Below, piece by piece: positions 31,791 through 39,197 of a stretch of 45,067 nt of DNA. The stretch spans positions 216,283-261,349 of the forward strand of contig JAMPIC010000002.1 in assembly GCA_023663025.1 (NCBI GenBank). Reading direction: 5' to 3'. This stretch comes from Prevotella sp. (GTDB lineage: Bacteria; Bacillota; Clostridia; Oscillospirales; Ruminococcaceae). A program made the translations under genes and the position numbers. The notes under the pieces are model-generated. The model saw only the letters and a program-made list of their open reading frames with translations, had not been told where the DNA came from and did not search any database. The stretch's first letter is position 1. Each line of letters starts with the position of its first letter.

Positions 31791-33977
31791 TCAAAGCGAA
31801 AAAAGTCTCATAACGTTTGCAGTTACGGCGCAGAGGATAATGCCGACCGCCGTTGGCAGCAGAAACGCGGCGGCTGTCCATTTCAGGCTGCCGGTTTCTT
31901 TTTTTACCGTGAGGCATGTTGTCGAACACGGAAAATGAAACAGCATGAAGATTACGGAGCAGACCGCCGTTGTGAGCGTCCAGCCATTGGCGGCGAGAAG
32001 TTCCCTGAGCTGACCGAGGCTGTCGTAATCCACAATTTTTCCGGTGGAAAGATATGCCATAAGCATTATCGGCACAACAATTTCATTGGCGGGAAAACCA
32101 AGAATGAACGCCAGAAGTATAACTCCGTCAAGACCGATAAATCTTGCGAAAGGGTCGAGAAAATCGGCGCATACCGTAAGCAGAGCCGCGTCGCCGACTT
32201 TTACCGCTCCGAGAAGCCAGATTATCAGTCCCGCGGGAGCGGCTACAGCAGCCGCTCTGCCGAGAACAAAGACCGTCCTGTCGAAGATAGAGCGGACGAT
32301 AACCTTGCCTATCTGCGGACGCCGGTACGGGGGAAGCTCCAATGCAAACGAGGACGGAACGCCTTTCAAAGCCGTCGCGGAAAGCAGCTGCGACATAAGC
32401 AGCGTCATGAACACTCCGAGAATGACCGCAGCCGTCAGTATCGATACCGAAGCGATACTTCCCGCAAGACCCGACGCTCCCGCGGTCATGAACATGGTTA
32501 TTATCGCAATAAGGGTCGGAAATCTGCCGTTGCAAGGTACAAAACTATTGGTAAGTATTGCTATAAGGCGTTCCCGCGGTGAATCTATTATGCGGCAGCC
32601 GGTTACTCCGGCGGCGTTGCATCCGAAACCCATCGCCATGGTAAGCGCCTGTTTGCCGCAGGCTCCCGCCTTTTTGAAATGTTTGTCAAGGTTGAAAGCC
32701 GCGCGGGGAAGATACCCCACGTCCTCCAGCAGCGTAAACAGCGGGAAAAATATCGCCATCGGCGGAAGCATTACCGCCGTCACCCAGGCGAGGACGCGGT
32801 ACACACCGTCGATGAGAAGCCCCCGAAGCCACACCGGTGAACCCGCGTAATCAAGCAGAGCTGACAGCTTATCCCCCAGCGCAAACAGCGCACCGAAAAG
32901 CAGATCGGAGGGGTAGTTCGCACCCTCAATGGTTATCCAGAATATCAGCAGCAGCAGCGCCGCCATGATCGGCGTTCCCAGGAATTTGTGGGTAAGTATT
33001 CGGTCAATGCGTCTGTCCCGCTCGCAGTAATCAGATTTTTCAAAGGTAACGCATTCGGCGGCAAAACGTTCCGCACAGCGCACAGCCGAGGTCACAAGCA
33101 TATCTTTCAGCGCGGCGCGGTCGATACCGTTTTCGGCAAGAAATTCTCCCGCTTCAAAGGCTGCCCGATATATCTCTTTGTCGTCGGTAATATCAAAACC
33201 TGCAAACCTGCTTATGGAGTCAAGAAGCTTTTCATCGCCCTCGAGGATTTTCAAAGCGATCCAGCGGGGAGACAGCTTTCCTTCCAGCTTTGGTTCGAGA
33301 GCGGCTGACAGTATTCCCGCAGCCTTTTCCAATTCGTCGGAATAAATTATGCAGGGCTTTTCGGGACGTTTCGCGGCTATCGCTTCGGGAAGCCGTTCCA
33401 TCATTTCGTCAATGCCCTTTCCGCTCCGCGCCGCCGCGCCGCAGACGGGTACTCCCAGTTTCTCGCTGAGTTTTTCAAGATCGACGTGGATTTTTTTCTT
33501 TTCCGCTTCGTCCAGAAGATTTACACACACAAGCGTATGCTCGGTTATTTCTATCGTTTGCAGAACAAGGTTCAGGTTACGTTCGAGACAGGTGGCGTCG
33601 CAGACGACGATTACCGCGTCGGGAACTCCCGCGCCGCTGCCCTTTGTTCCGGAAATTTCCGCCGGGTCGGAGCCGAAGCAGATAAAGTTCCTTGCCACCT
33701 CCTCCTCGGCGGAATGGGCGAGCAGTGAGTAGGTTCCGGGAATGTCCACCATAATATAGCTGTTCCCGCCGTATTCGCATCTTCCCTGCGCGTTGCAGAC
33801 GGTTTTTCCCGTCCAGTTGCCGGTATGCTGCTTCATTCCCGTAAGGGCGTTAAATACAGTTGATTTTCCCACGTTTGGATTTCCCGCTAATGCGATGACT
33901 TTGTCGCCGTCGTTTTTGTTTACGGCAAACGGTTCGCCGCAGGCGTTCCTGCCGACCGATCCGGCGGTAAGACCCAT
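31791..33977 (-). CDS. feoB: Ferrous iron transporter FeoB
   Basis: 728 residues. The N-terminal GTPase has G1 GNPNVGKST (32-40), switch HTGNWTGKTV, G3 DIPGTYSL and G4 NLLDE. A helical insertion follows, then two Gate motifs with about eight to ten membrane helices (CNGRFPTLIAII in the first). It imports Fe2+. Start 33977 has GAAGGAG 8 bases upstream; a longer start would run through its promoter region. No feoA is adjacent. The upstream stretch carries repeated GTTA-N2-TAAC palindromes that could bind a metal regulator. Confidence 0.96.
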   Translation of the reverse strand: MGLTAGSVGRNACGEPFAVNKNDGDKVIALAGNPNVGKSTVFNALTGMKQHTGNWTGKTVCNAQGRCEYGGNSYIMVDIPGTYSLLAHSAEEEVARNFICFGSDPAEISGTKGSGAGVPDAVIVVCDATCLERNLNLVLQTIEITEHTLVCVNLLDEAEKKKIHVDLEKLSEKLGVPVCGAAARSGKGIDEMMERLPEAIAAKRPEKPCIIYSDELEKAAGILSAALEPKLEGKLSPRWIALKILEGDEKLLDSISRFAGFDITDDKEIYRAAFEAGEFLAENGIDRAALKDMLVTSAVRCAERFAAECVTFEKSDYCERDRRIDRILTHKFLGTPIMAALLLLIFWITIEGANYPSDLLFGALFALGDKLSALLDYAGSPVWLRGLLIDGVYRVLAWVTAVMLPPMAIFFPLFTLLEDVGYLPRAAFNLDKHFKKAGACGKQALTMAMGFGCNAAGVTGCRIIDSPRERLIAILTNSFVPCNGRFPTLIAIITMFMTAGASGLAGSIASVSILTAAVILGVFMTLLMSQLLSATALKGVPSSFALELPPYRRPQIGKVIVRSIFDRTVFVLGRAAAVAAPAGLIIWLLGAVKVGDAALLTVCADFLDPFARFIGLDGVILLAFILGFPANEIVVPIMLMAYLSTGKIVDYDSLGQLRELLAANGWTLTTAVCSVIFMLFHFPCSTTCLTVKKETGSLKWTAAAFLLPTAVGIILCAVTANVMRLFSL

Positions 33978-34088
33978 GCAAATCACTCCTTCAAAGATTA
34001 TCCTTTCAGTATATGCATAGTACAAGCAGGACGATTACGGACAAGGGCACGCGGTAATCAATACGGCGGATTTTAAAAAATAATATAT

Positions 34089-34140
34089 GTTATATAACCC
34101 ATGAATTGTAACTTATGTTATGTAACTTAAGTTTTATAAC
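34089..34140. promoter_or_regulatory. Repeated GTTA-N2-TAAC palindromes upstream of feoB
   Basis: Three related sites: GTTATATAAC (34089-34098), GTTATGTAAC (34117-34126) and GTTTTATAAC (34131-34140), plus a direct repeat GTAACTTA. They occupy the AT-rich gap before feoB, around a possible TTACAA/TATATT promoter on the minus strand. Likely operators; the regulator is unknown. Confidence 0.45.
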
Positions 34141-34145
34141 ATTGG

Positions 34146-34964
34146 TTACAATGTTTCGGCAGGCTTTATTTCTTCAATTTTTTTGTGTCGGATAAGCGGC
34201 GTGTTGCCCTTAATATTTTCATTTGCGGGATTGATTTTTCCCTGTGCAGGCACTGAAGAAAATATTTCGGCGGCGCGCTCTTCCGTGATCTCGTCGCACT
34301 CGGTCATGCGGTCGAGGACTTGCCTCAGCCGCTGTTCGGCAAGCTCGGGATTTTCGCCGAGGGAATACGCACTCGGCGCATTGGGTATCCCCGCCAGCAT
34401 TGCGCACTCGCGTTCGTCAAGCTGTGAGGGACTTTTCCCGAAGTATCCCTCCGCAGCCGCCGCGATCCCGTAATAGCCATCCCCGAAGTAAATGCTGTTC
34501 ACATACAGCTCGAAAATTTCGTCCTTGGAAAATTCTTTCTCGATGGAAAGCGCGGTGAATATCTCCGCAAACTTCCGCTCCAGACGCTTTTCGCGGGTAT
34601 AGTAAAAATTTTTGGCAAGCTGCTGAGTGACGGTGCTGCCGCCCTGCTCGGGGGACATCGCTTTCAGGTCGTGGACGAACGCTCTCGCGATAGCTTTCGG
34701 GTCGACGCCGCAGTGGTCGTAAAACCGTTTGTCCTCGGCGCAAATCACAGCTCTTATGTAAAATTCGGGAAGCTCGTCTATCCTCGCGAAATCCTCTTCC
34801 CGTATCAGCTTCGCCATTTGCGCGGGGGGACATTTTTCCAGGGCGTTCCTGTGCATACTGTAGCCCCGAACCGCGGAGACCGCCAGAAACGCCGCCGCAA
34901 TGGGAACGAACACTGCCAAAAGCAGTTTCAGTATCTTTAACATAAATTTTACCGCTTTCTTCAT
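34146..34964 (-). CDS. Monofunctional GT51 peptidoglycan glycosyltransferase
   Basis: 272 residues, membrane anchor at about 8-32. It polymerises lipid II into glycan strands. GT51 motifs: AEDKRFYDHCGVD (catalytic E77), GGSTVTQQLAKNFY, and EIFELYVNSIYFG (E152), then GYFGKSPSQLDERECAMLAGIPNAPSAYS. No transpeptidase domain follows. It starts 4 bases after the BceB-type gene, so it is in that operon; wall synthesis and antimicrobial-peptide defence would go together. Confidence 0.93.
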   Translation of the reverse strand: MKKAVKFMLKILKLLLAVFVPIAAAFLAVSAVRGYSMHRNALEKCPPAQMAKLIREEDFARIDELPEFYIRAVICAEDKRFYDHCGVDPKAIARAFVHDLKAMSPEQGGSTVTQQLAKNFYYTREKRLERKFAEIFTALSIEKEFSKDEIFELYVNSIYFGDGYYGIAAAAEGYFGKSPSQLDERECAMLAGIPNAPSAYSLGENPELAEQRLRQVLDRMTECDEITEERAAEIFSSVPAQGKINPANENIKGNTPLIRHKKIEEIKPAETL

Positions 34965-34968
34965 AATA

Positions 34969-37008
34969 TCAGTCCTTATCGGTACTTACGATCTTGCAGT
35001 AGCTTCTCGAGGTGACAATGTATACGGCGGCGTAAACGAGGGAAAACGCCCCGAAGCAGCAAAGCGTTACCGCCGCGAAAAGGGCGGTATTGGTCAGTCC
35101 GAAAAGGAGCAGCAGCCGCGACACTATGGGGAACGCGAACGCCATGTGCAGTCCCGCCGCCGCAAGGGGCAGGAAGAACACCGTCAGCACCTGCGAGTTT
35201 ATGCTTTTGCGTATCTCGGTTTCGGTCATTCCCACCTTTTGCAGGATATCGTATTTCGACTTGTCCTCGAAGCCCTCGGAGATCTGCTTATAGTACATTA
35301 TAAGAGCCGCCGCGCATATAAATACCGTGCCGAAAACAACGCCGAGAAAAAACAGTCCGCCGTAGAGGGCGAAAAAGTCCGCCCTTTCGTTTTCCCTGCT
35401 TTCAATTCGGTACCCACACCAATCGCTTTCTTTGCCCGTTTCCTCCAAAGTTTTTTTGTACTGCGCGGCATTAAAGTGGATTTCGTTATAAATTTTAATT
35501 TTGGTATCATCGTCGCAGTCCAGATCGAAGCCGTAATAATTGTGCAGGGAGGAAGCGTACCGTTCCCCGTAAACCTCCAGCTGCTTTTCGTAAACGTATT
35601 CCAGAACGCCTATATCGGCGACAAAAAGATATATTTCGGGAAGTATGACCGCGGCGGTTTCCCCGCGGAAAATAAAGTCGTCTGCTCTGTCCTTTATCTT
35701 AAAGCTTCCGACAGCCTGTATGCCGATTTCGTCAAAATCAAATTCCGATTTTGAGCTTGAGATCAGAACCTCGTCCCTTGCGAGAGAAATATTTTTTCCG
35801 GTTATTTTGTTGTAATCCTCCACGGGGATAAGCGTGAACGTTGCGGCGTCGGCGGCGGAGGCGTCCGTATCTGCTGGGTCAAGAGTAACGCTGTCCCCGT
35901 CCAATGCTCCCGAAATCGAAATGTACCGGTACTCAAATTCGTTCCGGGGAGTTTCCCCGTACTTTTCAAGCGCGCCGTCCGCAAAGCTTTTTACAAGGGA
36001 AACGTCCTCCTCGTCAATGGAATAGGCGTTTACAAGAATGTCCCTCGGGTAACGCTGACCGAGCATATCCTCCATTCCCGCGAAAAGGCAGGTGGTGGAG
36101 GAAAGCGTTACCAGCACCATTGTGGAAAGAATGCATATGGAAGCAAGTCCCGCGCCGTTGCGCTTCATGCGGTAGGTCATCTGGGACACCGAAACGAAAT
36201 GATTGGTCTTGTAGTAGTATTTTTTGTTGCTTTGCAGTATTTTGCACATCGCCACCGAGCCTGCTATAAACAGCAGATATGTGGCAAGTATTACCATTAT
36301 CACCGCCGCCAAAAAGGCGAATATCGCCGCCAGCGGACTTTCGATGGTTACCGCGATATAGTAGGCGATACATAGCAGTACCGCTCCGAGCAAGGCAAGC
36401 AGCCAATTTGCTTTGGGAGGTTTTTCGCCCGCGTTTTCGCTGCGGAGAAGCTCCACGGGATTGGACAGGTGTATCTGCCGCAGGGCGTTTATCAGTATCA
36501 GCAGGAATATCACAGCGTACAGCGCCAGCGCGTCGCATATGGATTTCGGCTCGGCGGAAAAGCTGTAGGAGGCTTCGTTCCCCATCATCTTCGTCAGAAG
36601 AAGCTCGGCGAATTTGGAGAAAAGTATTCCGCAGCCAATTCCCGCCGCTTCGGCAAGCGCGTACACGATAAGAGTTTCCCACACCAGAACGCGTGCGATA
36701 TTGCGCTTTCCCATGCCCAAAACGTTATATAGACCGAACTCGGTTTTCCTGCGCCTTATCAGGAACGAGTTTGTGTAGAACAGGAATATCGCCGAAAACA
36801 CAGCCAATACCCAGCAGCCCATAACAAGCAGAACCTGCATTATCCCGCCGCCCCGCATTTCGGCGACGAAGCCGCTTACCGACAGAAACGAGGTGATGTA
36901 GTACATCATTATCATTCCCGCCCCCGCAAGGATATAGGGGAGATATATGCGGCGGTTTTTCTTTATGCCCGACGCGGCAAGCTTCGGATAGAGAAAAGAA
37001 GTACTCAT
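34969..37008 (-). CDS. BceB-type ABC transporter permease
   Basis: 679 residues. About ten membrane helices with a large extracellular domain between helices 7 and 8 (about 310-520), the layout of BceB/FtsX-type permeases that sense and resist antimicrobial peptides such as bacitracin. N-terminal SFLYPKLAASGIKKNRRIYLPY and conserved FSNPVELLRSENAG-like stretch are typical. Its ATG overlaps the ATPase stop by 4 bases. No BceS kinase is next to it. Confidence 0.9.
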   Translation of the reverse strand: MSTSFLYPKLAASGIKKNRRIYLPYILAGAGMIMMYYITSFLSVSGFVAEMRGGGIMQVLLVMGCWVLAVFSAIFLFYTNSFLIRRRKTEFGLYNVLGMGKRNIARVLVWETLIVYALAEAAGIGCGILFSKFAELLLTKMMGNEASYSFSAEPKSICDALALYAVIFLLILINALRQIHLSNPVELLRSENAGEKPPKANWLLALLGAVLLCIAYYIAVTIESPLAAIFAFLAAVIMVILATYLLFIAGSVAMCKILQSNKKYYYKTNHFVSVSQMTYRMKRNGAGLASICILSTMVLVTLSSTTCLFAGMEDMLGQRYPRDILVNAYSIDEEDVSLVKSFADGALEKYGETPRNEFEYRYISISGALDGDSVTLDPADTDASAADAATFTLIPVEDYNKITGKNISLARDEVLISSSKSEFDFDEIGIQAVGSFKIKDRADDFIFRGETAAVILPEIYLFVADIGVLEYVYEKQLEVYGERYASSLHNYYGFDLDCDDDTKIKIYNEIHFNAAQYKKTLEETGKESDWCGYRIESRENERADFFALYGGLFFLGVVFGTVFICAAALIMYYKQISEGFEDKSKYDILQKVGMTETEIRKSINSQVLTVFFLPLAAAGLHMAFAFPIVSRLLLLFGLTNTALFAAVTLCCFGAFSLVYAAVYIVTSRSYCKIVSTDKD

Positions 37009-37769
37009 TGCAGCTCCCTCCCCGACGATATCAGTGTAAGGGTGTCGGATATCCGCTTGTAAAGCTCGTCGTTCCCGCAGTTCCCTCGGTAAAGCTGGTG
37101 GAAAACCTCGCCGTCCTTGATGAACAGCACGCGGTTCGCGCGGCTCGCGGCTTTCACCGAATGAGTTACCATAAGTATGGTCTGTCCCTCGGCGTTGAGC
37201 TTTGCGAAAAGGGACAGCAGCTCGTCCGCGGCTTTGGAATCGAGCGCCCCCGTAGGCTCGTCCGCAAGGAGCATTTTCGGGTCGGTTATCATGGCTCTCG
37301 CGGCGGCGGTGCGCTGCTTCTGACCGCCGGATATCTCGTAGGGGTACTTGTCCAGCAGCGGAGTAATCCCAAGCTTTTCGGCGGCGGCTTCAAGCTTTCG
37401 GGACATTTCCTTATAGCCCGTTCCCGCCAGCACCAGCGGCAGCAGGATATTGTCCCTGACGGTAAAGGTGTCGAGCAGGTTGAAATCCTGAAAGACAAAT
37501 CCCAGATTATTCCGCCTGAAAGCGGCGGCGTCCTTTTCCTTTATGCAGGAAAAGTCCGTACCGTCGAGCACAACGCTTCCTCCCGTGGGCTTGTCCAGAG
37601 CCGCAAGAATGTTCAGCAGCGTGGTCTTGCCCGAACCGCTCTCGCCCATTATGGCGATGTATTCCCCCCGTTCGGCGGTGAAGTTCACGTTTTTCAGAGC
37701 CTCCACCTTGTTTGAGCCTAACCGCTGGGTGTATATTTTTTTCACATTTTTAACTTCAAGCACAGGCAT
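37005..37769 (-). CDS. BceA-type ABC transporter ATPase
   Basis: 254 residues. Walker A GESGSGKTT (37-45 approximately), Q-loop FVFQDFNLL, signature EISGGQKQRTAAARA, Walker B MLLADEPTGALD and switch VTHS are all present, with the MacB/LolD/BceA-type tail. Start 37769 has GGAAGGAG 7 bases upstream. First gene of an operon with the permease and a GT51 enzyme. Its promoter carries a BceR-like inverted repeat. Confidence 0.95.
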   Translation of the reverse strand: MPVLEVKNVKKIYTQRLGSNKVEALKNVNFTAERGEYIAIMGESGSGKTTLLNILAALDKPTGGSVVLDGTDFSCIKEKDAAAFRRNNLGFVFQDFNLLDTFTVRDNILLPLVLAGTGYKEMSRKLEAAAEKLGITPLLDKYPYEISGGQKQRTAAARAMITDPKMLLADEPTGALDSKAADELLSLFAKLNAEGQTILMVTHSVKAASRANRVLFIKDGEVFHQLYRGNCGNDELYKRISDTLTLISSGRELQ

Positions 37770-37800
37770 GACAGTTCTCCTTCCGTATGTTTCTGAAACC

Positions 37801-37806
37801 ATTATA
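37801..37806 (-). promoter_or_regulatory. -10 element of the BceAB promoter, weak -35
   Basis: Minus strand TATAAT at 37806-37801; at 17 bp only TGGCGG lies in the -35 place. A poor -35 with an upstream dyad suggests an activator-dependent promoter. Confidence 0.55.
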
Positions 37807-37837
37807 TCAGAAAGGGAAAACGTCCGCCATAGCTTCG

Positions 37838-37874
37838 GCTTACATTTTCCCTTTGAAAGCTTACATTTTTGTAA
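37838..37874. promoter_or_regulatory. BceR-type operator upstream of BceAB
   Basis: TTACA-TTTT-TGTAA (37861-37874) fits the TNACA-N4-TGTAA box of BceR-like regulators. A second half-site GCTTACATTTT recurs exactly 21 bp (two turns) closer to the promoter (37838-37848). The recogniser would be a BceR-type protein encoded elsewhere. Confidence 0.55.
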
Positions 37875-37971
37875 TATCATGTCCGGCGGAACGCGGGATT
37901 TTCCTTGTCTTGCTATCACAAATCCTCCCGTTTGTCATAAAATAAAACAAACAGAAATGGAGTGATTTTTG

Positions 37972-39042
37972 ATGAACTGTTTAAAATGCTTTCTCGGCGG
38001 CAGCTCGCCGAAAGGCTTCCGCACCCATTTCGGCGAGACTGTCGCCGATACCCGATACTATACCTACATAATCAAGGGAGGTCCGGGAACAGGCAAATCC
38101 ACGCTGATGAAACATCTTGCCGAAGCCTTTCCCGACGAGGAAAAGGAGCTTTACCAATGCTCCAGCGACCCCGATTCCCTTGACGCTGTGGTTTTTAAGG
38201 AACGGCGGGTTATATTCGTGGACGGAACAGCTCCCCACACTTTCGACCCCGAATACCCCGGAGCGGCGCAGCAGATACTCGATCTGGGAGCCTGCTGGGA
38301 CGCGTCTTTCCTGAAAAAAAACAAGGAGGAAATAATTTCCGTCACCTCGGAGTATCTTCGTCATCACGCAAGCTGCAGACGGTTCATAACAGCTCTCGCA
38401 GCCGTTGCCGACGACACCTGCCAGACGGGACGTATCGCTCTCAATGAGGAAAAGCTTGAGGGCTTCACCGAAAGACTTGCGGCGAAGCTTCTGCCGAGAA
38501 AAAAAGGCGCGGGCGAGGGAATGACCGAGTTCCGGCAGCTTTCCGCGCTTACTCCCAAGGGGTATCTGACCAATGTCCCCGAGGATTATGCCGCGTATCT
38601 GCTCTGCGACAATTACTTCGCGGGCGCGGATATTTTCCTGAGACGCTTTGCGGACATCGCTTCAAGCCGCAGCTACGGCGTGAGCATAAGCGTGTGTACC
38701 CTGCACGCTTCCGAAAGCTTCGAGCATATCCTCATACCCGAGCTGAAGCTGGCTTTCCTGACGGCGAACCCTGTCAACGCTCTGTCGGTGGAAACCAAGC
38801 AGCCCGTAAACTTCCGCCGATTTTACGACAAGAGTGTGCTTCTTGCCAAAAAAGCGCGCCTGAAATTCAACGAAGCCGCTTTGAAAAATCTGCGCGACGA
38901 AGCGGTAAAGTCCCTTGTAAACGCCAAAAGCGAACACGACCGTCTGGAGGAATACTATATCGAGGCTGTGGATTTCGACAGCGTAAAGCGTTTGGAATAC
39001 GACATGATCTCGCGTATAAAGAGCATTCGGATCGGCGGCTGA
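37972..39042 (+). CDS. P-loop ATPase, PRK06851-like
   Basis: 356 residues. Walker A GGPGTGKST (36-44), then FVDGTAPHTFDPEYPGA and a second part with HILIPELKLAFLTAN. This resembles the PRK06851-type hypothetical ATPases of Firmicutes; no biochemical function is established to my knowledge. The ATG at 37972 has TGGAGTGA upstream; TTG just before is less likely. It is divergent from BceAB, sharing the intergenic region with the BceR-like box, and ends at a bidirectional terminator. Confidence 0.8.
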   Translation: MNCLKCFLGGSSPKGFRTHFGETVADTRYYTYIIKGGPGTGKSTLMKHLAEAFPDEEKELYQCSSDPDSLDAVVFKERRVIFVDGTAPHTFDPEYPGAAQQILDLGACWDASFLKKNKEEIISVTSEYLRHHASCRRFITALAAVADDTCQTGRIALNEEKLEGFTERLAAKLLPRKKGAGEGMTEFRQLSALTPKGYLTNVPEDYAAYLLCDNYFAGADIFLRRFADIASSRSYGVSISVCTLHASESFEHILIPELKLAFLTANPVNALSVETKQPVNFRRFYDKSVLLAKKARLKFNEAALKNLRDEAVKSLVNAKSEHDRLEEYYIEAVDFDSVKRLEYDMISRIKSIRIGG

Positions 39043-39113
39043 CATTCAGAGTTCTTCCTGCAAATATATCACCCGCAGGAAAAGTTCCCGCATACTTATG
39101 TGCAATATCATTA

Positions 39114-39141
39114 AAAATACCGCCGGACCCGGCGGTATTTT
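39114..39141. terminator. Bidirectional terminator between the ATPase and hybrid kinase
   Basis: AAAATACCGCCGG (39114-39126) pairs with CCGGCGGTATTTT (39129-39141). It separates two convergent genes. A second hairpin TTCCTGC/GCAGGAA lies just left (39054-39081). Confidence 0.85.
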
Positions 39142-39197
39142 CACTTCATATGAATAGGCTGCGTGTCCTTACGCAATATTGCCGCGTCTGCGCTTGT

